45,168 nt of DNA from Fibrobacter sp. (GTDB lineage Bacteria; Fibrobacterota; Fibrobacteria; Fibrobacterales; Fibrobacteraceae). The notes under the pieces are model-generated. The model saw only the letters and a list, made by a program, of their open reading frames with translations. It ran no database searches and was not told where the DNA came from. The position numbers were made by a program, and so were the translations under genes. The stretch lies in the NCBI GenBank assembly GCA_017965445.1, contig JAGCPZ010000021.1, forward strand, positions 1 through 45,168, in the 5' to 3' direction. Below are positions 25,968 through 33,607 of the stretch, one piece after another (the stretch's first letter is position 1; each line of letters begins with the position of its first letter).

Positions 25968-26741
25968 CTAGAACGGCGTGAAAACTACGCCGAGTTTAAT
26001 TCCTACGGCCATTATATCAGAAACTCCCGCCAAAAAATCATCATAATAAACTTTTGGGCGTTGAATTTCCCAAAGCAAATCCAATGCGACATATTGGTTG
26101 ATAAACGCATGAGCGCCCAAGAGAAGCGCTACATCTATCGAAGCACGAAAATCATTATCAATCAAATCAACCGACTCATACTTATCCACGATAGGGATTG
26201 CAATTTGAGCCCCAAGTTCGAACATAAAAGGACTCGTCCTCGTTTTCATGGCAATCACCAAAGGAAACGCGATGCGTCCTTGCAGAATGCGTCCCCTCTC
26301 CTTTTTCAAATTTCCAGGATTCTCCGGATCATCAAAGAAGAGATCCTTTTTGCAGAACAAGTAAGTCGATTCAAACAACACACCCATCCTCAACGCAAAA
26401 TTATATTCATTTAACGGAATCCACGCTACCGCTCCCAATTGAATCGGAGCCCCCTGAAAAAACTTTGTCGAATCTTCTACATCATTGGCAAAGTAAAATT
26501 TGCCATAATCAATACTACCGAGAATCGCCTTATACCCCACCGAAAACAAAAATCCCAAAGTGAACCTAAAATTAACCGGCTCTTTTTTCATTTCTTCGGC
26601 AAGAGCTACACTATCTTTATAATCTTTCGTATTTTCCCTTTCAATATGAATAATGCGATACCCTTCAAGAGTCCGTTCATCATCTTTAGCAAAAGCAAGC
26701 GCCACATTCAAAAGGAGAAAAATCAAAAAAAGTCGTTTCAT
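25968..26741 (-). CDS. Secreted beta-rich protein, probable outer-membrane barrel
   Basis: Starting at ATG 26741, behind a TAGGAGAAAA ribosome-binding site, the product has 257 residues. MKRLFLIFLLLNVALAFA is a signal peptide. The rest has amphipathic strands typical of a small outer-membrane barrel (FRFTLGFLFSVGYKAILGSIDYG, FALRMGVLFEST, FMFELGAQIAIP, ASIDVALLLGAHAFI) and ends VGIKLGVVFTPF with a terminal aromatic residue. No family recognised. An ATG at 26759 is also in frame but would overlap the upstream gene. It follows that gene by 8 bases, so they form a two-gene unit. Confidence 0.72.
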   Translation of the reverse strand: MKRLFLIFLLLNVALAFAKDDERTLEGYRIIHIERENTKDYKDSVALAEEMKKEPVNFRFTLGFLFSVGYKAILGSIDYGKFYFANDVEDSTKFFQGAPIQLGAVAWIPLNEYNFALRMGVLFESTYLFCKKDLFFDDPENPGNLKKERGRILQGRIAFPLVIAMKTRTSPFMFELGAQIAIPIVDKYESVDLIDNDFRASIDVALLLGAHAFINQYVALDLLWEIQRPKVYYDDFLAGVSDIMAVGIKLGVVFTPF

Positions 26742-26749
26742 TTTTTCTC

Positions 26750-27406
26750 CTAGAAACACAAATTCTCGTTAAGAAACTCTTTCAGTTCTTCTTCTTTAAA
26801 GTACGCGTCACAGGATTCTTTAACTTCATCTACAAGATGCCCGGCATTCCAAGCCGAATCAATCAAAAAGCCGCCTGTTCCACCGACCACAACCCCAAGG
26901 CCAATCATGGTTGCAATAAACGTCGAAGCGCCCGCGCCCTCAGATAAGAAAAACAACAATGGAGCCATGGCGAAACTACCCGCAGCAGCCGCAGCACCAA
27001 GAACAGCCGCACCCATAGTAAACCCATGTAGCGGATGGTTTCTCCAAAAATAAGAATTATTCTTGACGGCTCCGTTCCTACACAAGGTTACGTTATCCCT
27101 AGGGACAATAAAGTAAAGTCCATCACTTTCCGCATTTCTTGGCACACTTTTGTCCTTAGGAAAAACAAAATAATCGTTTTGCGGATCATAACAAAATCTA
27201 TTCGCTCTGAACAACATCAACGAATCGGACACTCCAGATTCGTAAGCGATATTTCCCGATTTCATCTTGATTTTCGCGCCTTCGTACTTGACTACTTCGC
27301 CTTTGCTCTGTTCTGGATAATCCAGTGGATGATAAACGTGGGTTGGATTCGTGCAACCCGTCAATAGCAGAAACGTCGAAACAATGAGCAACAAGAATTT
27401 TTTCAT
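26750..27406 (-). CDS. Hypothetical lipoprotein with glycine-rich membrane segment
   Basis: From ATG 27406 the product has 218 residues and a lipobox signal (MKKFLLLIVSTFLLLTGC). A beta-type domain follows (KGEVVKYEGAKIKMKSG, YFIVPRDNVTLC). Two adjacent Gly/Ala-rich hydrophobic stretches come next (FTMGAAVLGAAAAAGSFAMAP and FIATMIGLGVVVGGTGGFL), resembling glycine-zipper segments, with a cysteine-containing C-terminus. An upstream ATG at 27430 would give eight extra residues but spoils the signal peptide. Family unknown. Co-transcribed with the barrel-like gene downstream. Confidence 0.68.
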   Translation of the reverse strand: MKKFLLLIVSTFLLLTGCTNPTHVYHPLDYPEQSKGEVVKYEGAKIKMKSGNIAYESGVSDSLMLFRANRFCYDPQNDYFVFPKDKSVPRNAESDGLYFIVPRDNVTLCRNGAVKNNSYFWRNHPLHGFTMGAAVLGAAAAAGSFAMAPLLFFLSEGAGASTFIATMIGLGVVVGGTGGFLIDSAWNAGHLVDEVKESCDAYFKEEELKEFLNENLCF

Positions 27407-27486
27407 AACGTCTATTGTTAATATACACAACTATCAATAAAAACGAATCGGGACGCTATACAAGTGTTGTAGAAAAATAAAATCCT

Positions 27487-27860
27487 TATGTCATGTTGAG
27501 AGGCGAAGCCTCGAAACATCCAGTCATGTCTCGTCACGAGAGCGGTATTGTTACTGGATCCTTCCCATCTACGATGGTCAGGATGACGATGCAAAAGGCG
27601 ACCCCGTCCCCATACGCGGATCATGACCACGTAAGCACTAAAGTGCTAAGTGGTCAAAGAGCACTATGGCCGGGGTGACAGTGTAAAAGGGCGTCATTCT
27701 GAATGGAGCGGAGCGTAATGAAGAATCCAGTCATGTCTCGTCACGAGAGTGGTATTGTTACTGGATCCTTCCCATCTACGATGGTCAGGATGACGGTGCA
27801 AAAAAAACTGGCCCCGGAATAAATCCGGGGTGACAGTGTAAAAGGGTTTGTCAGGATGAC
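27487..27860. repeat. Repeat array with two 79-bp direct copies, downstream of yidC
   Basis: The gene-free stretch 27407-27868 is mostly repeats. Bases 27518-27596 and 27725-27803 are near-identical 79-bp copies that run from ATCCAGTCATGTCTCGTCAC to the segment before GCAAAA and differ at only a few positions. Between them lies a strong hairpin: GACCAC (27625) with GTGGTC (27650) and AGCACT (27634) with AGTGCT (27642). Segments such as GTCATTCTGAATGGAGCGGA are diverged members of the dispersed palindromic family. Confidence 0.75.
27801..27830 (-). terminator. Probable terminator of the rpmH-yidC operon
   Basis: On the minus strand CCCCGG (27825-27830) and CCGGGG (27812-27817) form a 6-bp stem around a 7-base loop, followed by CCAG and a run of T (27801-27807). 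It lies about 40 bases after the yidC stop, within the repeat array. Confidence 0.5.
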
Positions 27861-27868
27861 GGTGCGAA

Positions 27869-29773
27869 TTACTTGACGATTTCGGCGTCCTTGACGTTCT
27901 TGCCTTTGAGCTTGGAAGAAGTCTTGCCGTTGTTGATTGGCGGGAACTTGCTGTAGATGTACTTGTACTGAACAATACTCCAGATGTTACCGATAATCCA
28001 GTAAAGCACGAGACCGGAAGGCATCACGGCGCTGAACAGAAGCATCATGGCAGGCATCATCCACATCATCATTTTCTGCTGTGCAGGATCCATACCGGCA
28101 TTCGAACTCATCGTCACCTTCGTCTGGAAATAAGTAGAAGCCACCATGAGCCACGGAAGAATCGCAAGACCGGACGGCATAATGATAGGAATGCTGATTC
28201 CATCCCATACAATGTCACTGCGGCTGAGGTCCGTAATCCAGAGGAATGCCGGGGCACCGCGAAGTTCGATGGCGCGGCCAAGCACAAAGAAAAGTCCCAT
28301 GAAAATAGGCATCTGGATAAGCATCGGGAGGCAGCCGCCCGTGCAGCTGGCAAGCGGGTTGATGTTGTTCTTGCTGTAGAGTTCCATCATCGCGGCCTGC
28401 TTCTTCTGCGGATCGCTGCGGTACTTGACGTTGATTTCGTCGAGCTGCGGCTTGAGAGCGGCCATACCACGAGTCGATTTAATTTGCTTTACAGTAAACG
28501 GAGTCGTAATGCCGCGAACGATAATCGTCACAAGGATAATGGCAACACCGTAGTTCGGAATAATGCTATAGAACAAGTTCAACAGCTTGAGGAGCATCTT
28601 GCAAATCCAGACGAACCAGACGTCTGCACCGCACCAGCTCCAGCCACTCACGATAATCTTTTCGTAGTCCTTGTTGAGCGAGGCAAGATCATCCCACTTG
28701 AGCGGGAGAATCATCAAGTCGTAATTGATGGACTGCGCACCGCGAACGTCGTCGGCAATCGTAAGCTTGTACGTCCCCGGATCCACATCGCTATCAACCT
28801 TCATCGGCTTCGTCTTGAGCGCCGCCGGAACAGCCTCGTCAAACTGCACCGTCATCGCAACGTACTTGCGACGCAGCCCCGCCCAAATGACCTTGCCTTC
28901 GGTCGCATTGAAAGAAACCTGTTCGCGCGGCATTTCGCGTTCGACAGAATACACGTTATTGAAAACAACTTCACTGAAGTAGTACGTGCTGCCACCGCCG
29001 ATTCCCATGAACCCCTTGGACTTCGGGATATCTTCCGTTTCCTTGAGGCCGCCCTTCCAGGCGAGTTCGTATGCAGACGGCTGGAATCCGATAAACCTGT
29101 TTTCTTGACGAACTGCAGGGCCGTCCTTGGTAAAGCCGTAAGAACGAATCACCTGGTTGCCGTTAGCATCCTGGAATGCGAACTGGACCTTTGCGCTATC
29201 GCTCACGACAATCTTTTCGGGAGCGTTGCCCAGTTCGAACATCGCATCGCTGAGGTCAGCATTGTCAAGCTTCAAGTCAAAGGCGCCAAGCGTCGTATCC
29301 TGGATGAGTTCCGGGAACTTGCCCGCGGAGTCCGGCAAAGCCTTCACAATCACGCTCTTCACCTTGCCGCCCTTGTTCGTGAGCGTCATGATGAACTTGT
29401 CCGTTTCGACCGTCACCGTACGTTCCGCGATTTCTGCCGGAACCTTCACTTCAGCAGAGCTATCATTTGCCAAGGTCGGTGAGCCCGCCGAACCGCTCTC
29501 GTCTTTCGTCAAGGTTGGTGAGCCTGTCGAACCACGTCCCTCGTCTAAACCACCACCCAACACCGGAGCAGCCTTGATTTCGGGCGTTTTCTGCGGCAGC
29601 ACGAGCGAATTCGATGCTTTTGCAGAATCCGCAGCAGCCTGCTTTTCGGCAGTCGCCTTCGCCTTTGCAGCACGGGCAGCAGCCTGCGCCTCGGCGTTTG
29701 CGTTATTGACAGCCATCCACCAAATCACGATAATCGCGATGAGAATGGAACCAATGATTGTATTCTTGTTCAT
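27869..29773 (-). CDS. yidC: Membrane protein insertase YidC
   Basis: YidC inserts and folds inner-membrane proteins alone or with SecYEG. The 634-residue protein has the Gram-negative form: an N-terminal membrane anchor (IIGSILIAIIVIWWMAV), a large periplasmic beta-sandwich domain (~130-390), and five conserved helices starting at LLKLLNLFYSIIPNYGVAIILVTIIVRGI. These contain the hydrophilic-groove arginine region and MALKPQLDEINVKYRSDPQKKQAAMMELY. The linker after the anchor holds two tandem 13-residue repeats (GSTGSPTLTKDES and GSAGSPTLANDSS) that derive from an intergenic DNA repeat. The start overlaps yidD by 4 bases. The conserved order rpmH-rnpA-yidD-yidC supports the call. Confidence 0.96.
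   Translation of the reverse strand: MNKNTIIGSILIAIIVIWWMAVNNANAEAQAAARAAKAKATAEKQAAADSAKASNSLVLPQKTPEIKAAPVLGGGLDEGRGSTGSPTLTKDESGSAGSPTLANDSSAEVKVPAEIAERTVTVETDKFIMTLTNKGGKVKSVIVKALPDSAGKFPELIQDTTLGAFDLKLDNADLSDAMFELGNAPEKIVVSDSAKVQFAFQDANGNQVIRSYGFTKDGPAVRQENRFIGFQPSAYELAWKGGLKETEDIPKSKGFMGIGGGSTYYFSEVVFNNVYSVEREMPREQVSFNATEGKVIWAGLRRKYVAMTVQFDEAVPAALKTKPMKVDSDVDPGTYKLTIADDVRGAQSINYDLMILPLKWDDLASLNKDYEKIIVSGWSWCGADVWFVWICKMLLKLLNLFYSIIPNYGVAIILVTIIVRGITTPFTVKQIKSTRGMAALKPQLDEINVKYRSDPQKKQAAMMELYSKNNINPLASCTGGCLPMLIQMPIFMGLFFVLGRAIELRGAPAFLWITDLSRSDIVWDGISIPIIMPSGLAILPWLMVASTYFQTKVTMSSNAGMDPAQQKMMMWMMPAMMLLFSAVMPSGLVLYWIIGNIWSIVQYKYIYSKFPPINNGKTSSKLKGKNVKDAEIVK
29471..29548. repeat. Dispersed repeat inserted in frame in yidC
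   Basis: Two tandem 39-bp units start at 29471 (AAGGTCGGTGAGCCCGCCGA) and 29510 (AAGGTTGGTGAGCCTGTCGA). The joint reads CTCTCGTCTTTCGTC, the reverse complement of GACGAAAGACGAGAG at 11808-11822. The 39-base period equals 13 codons, so the yidC frame is kept. Confidence 0.8.
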
Positions 29774-30021
29774 TTTTTATCCTTAGGGGGCGGAACGGGA
29801 TCATAGCCGCCCTTGCAGAAGGGGTTGCATCTTAAGACTCTAAAAACCGCAAGATAGAAACCTTTGAAGGGTCCGTGCAGACGCAAGGCTTCAATTGCAT
29901 AGTTTGAACACGTCGGCTGGAACCTACAGACCCCATGAAAAAAATAGGGGTGAACCAGTTGGTATAGACGAATGGGGGCGATAAGCACCGCCACCAGGGC
30001 TTGTTTAACCTTCTGCCACAT
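29770..30021 (-). CDS. yidD: Membrane protein insertion efficiency factor YidD
   Basis: YidD is a small membrane-associated protein that helps YidC-dependent insertion. The 83-residue product shows the family motifs: ALVAVLIAPIRLYQLV, FFHGVCRFQPTCSNYAIEALRLHG with its conserved cysteines, and VFRVLRCNPFCKGGYDPVP. It overlaps the end of rnpA by 17 bases and the start of yidC by 4, as usual for this cluster. Confidence 0.95.
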   Translation of the reverse strand: MWQKVKQALVAVLIAPIRLYQLVHPYFFHGVCRFQPTCSNYAIEALRLHGPFKGFYLAVFRVLRCNPFCKGGYDPVPPPKDKK

Positions 30022-30358
30022 CCTGTTGCTTGTCCCATTCCATCTTGTGGAAAATTTTCTGGGCAGATTCGCGGAAACGCTCGGAAGACATTTCCTTGGA
30101 ATTGTCGCTTACGATAATCATCGCCCATACGGGCTTTTGGATATTCGGGACAACACCATAAAACAGAGGGCGCAGAAGCCTACGGCACTTGTTACGATAC
30201 ACCGCATTGCCGTTCTTTTTCTTCGCAAGAAAACAAAAACGACAAAAACCGTCCGGAGCATCAATCCATCGCATGCTAAAAGCGGGTGCGCGGACGAACT
30301 TTCCTTGGACGGCTACTTGCCGATAAGCGGGCTGGTTAGGCAGCCGATAAGAACGCAG
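30005..30358 (-). CDS. rnpA: Ribonuclease P protein component, non-standard start codon
   Basis: RnpA is the protein subunit of RNase P, which trims the 5' end of pre-tRNAs. The RNR-type motif KKNGNAVYRNKCRRLLRPLFY is clear, and the frame ends WDKQQDVAEG. The first ATG (30274) would give only 89 residues and cut off the N-terminal helix. The frame continues upstream without a stop through LRSYRLPNQPAYRQVAVQGK, as expected for RnpA, to a TAA at rpmH. No ATG, GTG or TTG lies in that extension. I place the start at CTG 30358, giving 117 residues, the usual RnpA size; ATA at 30367 is the alternative. Translation may be coupled to rpmH, which ends 23 bases upstream. Confidence 0.82.
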   Translation of the reverse strand: MRSYRLPNQPAYRQVAVQGKFVRAPAFSMRWIDAPDGFCRFCFLAKKKNGNAVYRNKCRRLLRPLFYGVVPNIQKPVWAMIIVSDNSKEMSSERFRESAQKIFHKMEWDKQQDVAEG

Positions 30359-30381
30359 AGTGGCTATAAGCCAACCCCGAC

Positions 30382-30537
30382 TTATTTCTTATAGATTTCG
30401 TCGCTAACGGTGAGGATCTTGCGACCCTTGGCGCGGCGACGGCTCAAAACAGCACGACCCCAACGGTCTTCCATACGGGCCATGAAACCGTGCTTGTTAA
30501 CGCGCTTACGATTGTGAGGCTGGAATGTTCTTTTCAT
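30382..30537 (-). CDS. rpmH: 50S ribosomal protein bL34
   Basis: The 51-residue product starts [20 protein letters not shown] and continues with [20 protein letters not shown], the standard bL34 sequence, plus a short C-terminal extension SDEIYKK. It heads the cluster rpmH-rnpA-yidD-yidC. An AAAGG ribosome-binding site precedes the ATG. dnaA, often found upstream of rpmH, is not in this window. Confidence 0.96.
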   Translation of the reverse strand: MKRTFQPHNRKRVNKHGFMARMEDRWGRAVLSRRRAKGRKILTVSDEIYKK

Positions 30538-30576
30538 GATAAAACCTTTCTAAAAACAGAATTTTTTTGAGACTCA

Positions 30577-30604
30577 AATTTAGTAAAAAGTCCGCATTTA
30601 TCAA
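30577..30604 (-). promoter_or_regulatory. rpmH: Putative promoter of the rpmH operon
   Basis: On the minus strand TTGATA (30599-30604) and TAAATT (30577-30582) are separated by 16 bases, a good sigma-70-like pair, about 40 bases before the rpmH start. Called from sequence resemblance only. Confidence 0.5.
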
Positions 30605-30885
30605 GGGGTTAGACCTCCTCTAAAGGCTAAAAAAACGCCCCAAACGGGACTCAAACAGAAAGCGTCCAACGAAACCACAATATATTAACATTTTATAAAC
30701 ACGTATTTTAAAGATCGGTCAGTAGTCATTGGTCATTAGTCAGTAGACAATAGATACGCAAGTACATGTCATTCCATATTGCCCAAAGGAGATGCCCCAT
30801 CAAGTGGGGCATGACAGCAAAAGAGGCATGACAGCGCACATCCTTTTTATATCTTTTACTTAGATTATAGCAAAGGTAAGAATTT
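30605..30885. repeat. Divergent spacer rpmH-divIVA with repeats
   Basis: This spacer holds no gene. It has an AGT-rich stretch (GGTCAGTAGTCATTGGTCAT and onward, 30718-30752), akin to 1535-1565. It then has the palindromic unit GTCATTCC near 30767 with the hairpin GCCCCAtcaagTGGGGC (30791-30808) and GCATGACAG twice. No DnaA boxes typical of an origin were seen. The divIVA ribosome-binding site AAAGGTAAG lies at its right end. Confidence 0.55.
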
Positions 30886-31401
30886 ATGGAACTCACTCCG
30901 CTTGATATTAGAAACCAGACATTTCACTCGAAGAGCTTCGGCGGCTACGACCCGGACGAAGTGAAAGCATTTTTGGAAACCACCGCGACCGCATTCGAAA
31001 ACATGTTCCGCGACCGCACGGACTTGACAGAACGACTGAAGGTCGCCGAAGAACGCGTGAACTACTACCGCCAAATCGAAAAGACAATCCAGGACGCGGT
31101 AGTCACGATGCAGCGCACGATTAACGAAGTGAAAGCCTCCGCCGAAAAAGAAGCGGAAATCATCATCGCCGAAGCCAAGGCCCGCGCCATGCGCGAAGTC
31201 GAAAGCATCAAACGCGAAAGCGAAAATCTCCGCACAGAAATCGAACAGCTCCGCCAGTTGCGCACGAACTACTTTATCCGTTGCCGAGCCCTCATCCATA
31301 GCCAAGACGAACTACTTTCCGCCATGGAAAACGACCAGCAAGACCAGAAGCCGTTCGAAGCTCCCGTCATGCCTCCAAACGACGGCTATGCGCTCACCTA
31401 G
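30886..31401 (+). CDS. DivIVA-domain coiled-coil protein
   Basis: The 171-residue protein begins MELTPLDIRNQTFHSKSFGG, continuing YDPDEVKAFLETTATAFENM; this is the conserved DivIVA membrane-binding N-domain (LTPLDIxxKxFxxxxxGYDxxEVDxFL). Residues ~50-140 form a long coiled coil rich in Glu, Ala, Lys and Arg. DivIVA proteins mark curved membrane and organise cell-division or growth sites; those outside Gram-positives are little studied. A short proline-rich tail ends the protein. The next gene starts 6 bases later, so they likely share a transcript. Confidence 0.88.
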   Translation: MELTPLDIRNQTFHSKSFGGYDPDEVKAFLETTATAFENMFRDRTDLTERLKVAEERVNYYRQIEKTIQDAVVTMQRTINEVKASAEKEAEIIIAEAKARAMREVESIKRESENLRTEIEQLRQLRTNYFIRCRALIHSQDELLSAMENDQQDQKPFEAPVMPPNDGYALT

Positions 31402-31407
31402 TACGCC

Positions 31408-31638
31408 ATGAGAATCAACGTCAAGGTTCATGCGCGTAGCAAACGAGAAAGCGTAACGCAACTTCCCGACGGTAGCTACAAAGTCGAGGTCAAGGCCCCG
31501 CCAGTCGATGGGGCCGCAAACGAAGCCATCTGCGAGCTTATCGCAGAGCACTTCCACGTACACAAACGCGACGTTTCGGTGGTAATGGGGTCAGCAAACA
31601 ACAAGAAGGTCATCGAAATACTGGGGAGTACAAAATAA
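31408..31638 (+). CDS. DUF167 (YggU) family protein
   Basis: The 76-residue protein fits DUF167 over its whole length: INVKVHARSKRESVTQLPDG, VEVKAPPVDGAANEAICELIAEHF and VVMGSANNKKVIEI. The family folds as a small alpha/beta protein of unknown function and is often linked to YggT or DivIVA-type genes, as here. Confidence 0.93.
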   Translation: MRINVKVHARSKRESVTQLPDGSYKVEVKAPPVDGAANEAICELIAEHFHVHKRDVSVVMGSANNKKVIEILGSTK

Positions 31639-31646
31639 AGACCAAC

Positions 31647-32336
31647 TCAGACTCCACGCAAATCGGGATCCCATACAACTTTATGCAGTTGCACTTGGAA
31701 TCGTGCGTTATTCAGTACCATCGTTTGTTCCGAAAGCATCCATTCGACAATTTTCTGATATTCCAGCTTGCCAAAAACAGGCGAAACAAATATGTGCGGC
31801 ATCGTGCGTACAGAATCTGGCGTGGTAGCCTCCCGAGATTTGACACGCGAAAGTTCATCGACAACAGCCACCGTTTCCCGGAGGTCATCGACCGTACCGA
31901 CAACAAACTTCAGGACATCGTCGGCTTCTAGAGTCGCAAGATTTTCAATCCGCATTTTGGCAGACATCCCGCTGCTTTCGCATTTCCAGTCCATCGTGTA
32001 AAAAAGTCCCGGATAGCGCCATTTGCATGGAACAGTACCGTTCGTTTCCACATTGACCAAGTAGCCGCATTCGCTCAGCTTTTGCAATAATTCGCCGACA
32101 TCTGCGTGCAGCAAGGGTTCCCCGCCGGTCAGTGTCACAGCCCGGACTCCGAAGGTTTTTACCGCATCCAAAATTTCGTTCAAGTTCATTTGTCTATAAT
32201 CATTACCTTCGACGGAATACATCGAATCACAATAACTACAGCGTAAATTGCAGCCATGCAACCGCACAAATACAGCGGCCAGCCCTGTTCTCAAGCCCTC
32301 GCCTTCGATGCTTTTAAAAATTTCACAAACTTTCAT
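31647..32336 (-). CDS. queE: 7-carboxy-7-deazaguanine synthase QueE
   Basis: QueE is a radical SAM enzyme that turns carboxy-tetrahydropterin into 7-carboxy-7-deazaguanine. The 229-residue protein opens with EIFKSIEGEGLRTGLAAVFV and has the cluster motif CNLRCSYCD (CxxxCxxC with the usual LHGCNL context). VTLTGGEPLLH (GGEP SAM motif) and YLVNVETNGT follow. It is the last gene of queC-queD-queE, starting 6 bases after queD. Confidence 0.94.
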   Translation of the reverse strand: MKVCEIFKSIEGEGLRTGLAAVFVRLHGCNLRCSYCDSMYSVEGNDYRQMNLNEILDAVKTFGVRAVTLTGGEPLLHADVGELLQKLSECGYLVNVETNGTVPCKWRYPGLFYTMDWKCESSGMSAKMRIENLATLEADDVLKFVVGTVDDLRETVAVVDELSRVKSREATTPDSVRTMPHIFVSPVFGKLEYQKIVEWMLSEQTMVLNNARFQVQLHKVVWDPDLRGV

Positions 32337-32342
32337 CAGGCC

Positions 32343-32678
32343 CTACGCGTCAATTTCGTATTCCACGACGTTGCCTTCGCTTTCCTGGATTTGCACTTTA
32401 TAGCAATGAGGAACTTGTTCGCAAATCCATCGGGCCATATTTTCGGCGGTCGGGTTGAAATCGACGACTTCGTTCAGGAACTTGTGATCTAGCTTTCCGT
32501 GAACAATCTCCTTGATTCGGGAAAAATCGACGACCATTCCATTTTCATCAAGAGTCTCGGATTTACAGATCACCGTGATAATCCAGTTATGCCCATGCAA
32601 ACCGCGACACTTGCTTTCGTAAGGGAGGTCCAGCTTGTGGGCTCCCGAAATTTCTATACGTTTGATGACCCTGTACAT
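32343..32678 (-). CDS. queD: 6-carboxy-5,6,7,8-tetrahydropterin synthase QueD
   Basis: QueD converts dihydroneopterin triphosphate to 6-carboxy-tetrahydropterin. From ATG 32678 the product has 111 residues. Zinc ligands are visible in EISGAHKLDLP and CRGLHGHNWIITV, and the catalytic region is MVVDFSRIKEIVHGKLDHKFLN with PTAENMARWI. The frame is open a further 53 codons into queC, but the start chosen lies one base after the queC stop and gives the family N-terminus MYRVIKRIEI. Confidence 0.94.
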   Translation of the reverse strand: MYRVIKRIEISGAHKLDLPYESKCRGLHGHNWIITVICKSETLDENGMVVDFSRIKEIVHGKLDHKFLNEVVDFNPTAENMARWICEQVPHCYKVQIQESEGNVVEYEIDA

Positions 32679-32679
32679 G

Positions 32680-33333
32680 CTACACCTCGTATTCCGTTGT
32701 GTCTTCAATTCCAGCCTCGGCAAGAGCGGCCTTGCGTTCGAGGCAAGTCGCGCACTTCCCGCAATGGACCTGGCCCCCTTTATAGCAAGACCAAGTTTGT
32801 CCGTAATCCAGACCGAGAACTTTACCTTTGCGCGCAATATCCGCTTTCGAAATCAGCGTGTAAGGAGCGTCTATCGTAATGTTCGCGTAGGTGCCCGCCG
32901 CAATCGCTTGCGACATGGCATCCACGAATTCCTTGCGGCAATCGGGATAGATGTCGTGGTCGCCAAAGTGGTTCGCCATCATCACCTTCGTAAGTCCACG
33001 ACTCTCGGCTAGCCCTGCAGCCACCGAAAGCATAATTCCATTGCGAAACGGGACCACAGTCGATTTCATATTTTCGTCGGCATAATTCCCTTCGGGTATC
33101 GCGTCTGCCCCCGACAACAGCGACGACTTGAAATAGTCGTGCATGAACTTGAGCGGAATCGTAAGGTGTTCAATCCCGAGTTTTTCGCAGTGGAATTTTG
33201 CAAAGGGAATTTCTCGACCGTTGTGGTTGCTACCATAATCGAACGAGACAGCAAGCGCAATTTCGTTTTTACGCTCGTAAAGCAAGGTCGTGCTGTCCAT
33301 ACCACCGGACAAGACCAGCAATGCATTTTTCAT
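32680..33333 (-). CDS. queC: 7-cyano-7-deazaguanine synthase QueC
   Basis: QueC uses ATP and ammonia to make preQ0 from 7-carboxy-7-deazaguanine. The 217-residue protein has the PP-loop motif LLVLSGGMDSTTLLY, the segment FDYGSNHNGRE (usually YGQRH), VPFRNGIMLSVAAGLA, and the C-terminal zinc site SCYKGGQVHCGKCATCLERK. An AGGAG ribosome-binding site lies 5-6 bases before ATG 33333 and may be masked by the riboswitch upstream. First gene of the queC-queD-queE operon. Confidence 0.95.
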   Translation of the reverse strand: MKNALLVLSGGMDSTTLLYERKNEIALAVSFDYGSNHNGREIPFAKFHCEKLGIEHLTIPLKFMHDYFKSSLLSGADAIPEGNYADENMKSTVVPFRNGIMLSVAAGLAESRGLTKVMMANHFGDHDIYPDCRKEFVDAMSQAIAAGTYANITIDAPYTLISKADIARKGKVLGLDYGQTWSCYKGGQVHCGKCATCLERKAALAEAGIEDTTEYEV

Positions 33334-33340
33334 GGGGACT

Positions 33341-33381
33341 CCTAGTTTTGTTTATAGTCAGGATGGATTTCGAACTGACTC
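33341..33381 (-). promoter_or_regulatory. Candidate preQ1-I riboswitch before queC
   Basis: On the minus strand AGTCAG (33375-33380) and CTGACT (33356-33361) form a perfect 6-bp stem P1. The 13-base loop begins TTC and ends in C next to the P1 CTG. A tail ATAAACAAAACTAGG follows, very close to the conserved A-rich tail of preQ1-I aptamers (AAAACTA/AACAAAACAAGG types). Loop TCC can pair with GGA of the ribosome-binding site to form the pseudoknot P2. Position directly before queC fits repression of translation by preQ1. Called by eye without a covariance search. Confidence 0.6.
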
Positions 33382-33508
33382 GGACGTAAATATAGAAAGT
33401 TATAACGACCAAGGGTAAATGGGAGGCTTTTTCATGCGGTACGTTTTGATGCACAAACAAAACAAAATAAAGCAAAATGGCGAAATTTCGCTAAATTCAG
33501 CATTTTTA

Positions 33509-33607
33509 CACTTTTTCGGTGGAAAAAGTGCTCTATGTCATCACTAATTCGGTCGAAAAAGTGCATCAAATCATTGACAATTCGGTCGGAAAAGTGTAGT
33601 TTTGGGA
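33509..33607 (+). repeat. Three 33-bp direct repeats before the AAA_14 ATPase gene
   Basis: Copies start at 33515, 33548 and 33581, exactly 33 bases apart, with the core TTCGGTSGAAAAAGTG; the third is shorter. The first also forms a hairpin: CACTTTTT (33509-33516) with AAAAAGTG (33523-33530). They end at the start codon of the downstream gene and look like binding sites for a regulator, possibly the gene's own product. Confidence 0.75.
33574..33602 (+). promoter_or_regulatory. Putative promoter giving a leaderless mRNA
   Basis: TTGACA (33574-33579) and TAGTTT (33597-33602) are 17 bases apart. The ATG at 33609 lies 7 bases after the -10 box, where transcription would begin, and no ribosome-binding site is present. 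The boxes sit within direct repeats 2 and 3. Confidence 0.5.

Noticed and set aside
30541..30885. Replication origin next to rpmH
   Set aside because: No dnaA gene in the window, no TTATCCACA-type boxes and no clear AT-rich unwinding element; only dispersed repeats.
33515..33607. CRISPR-like array of 33-bp repeats
   Set aside because: The repeats are tandem without unique spacers, only three copies, and no cas genes are nearby.
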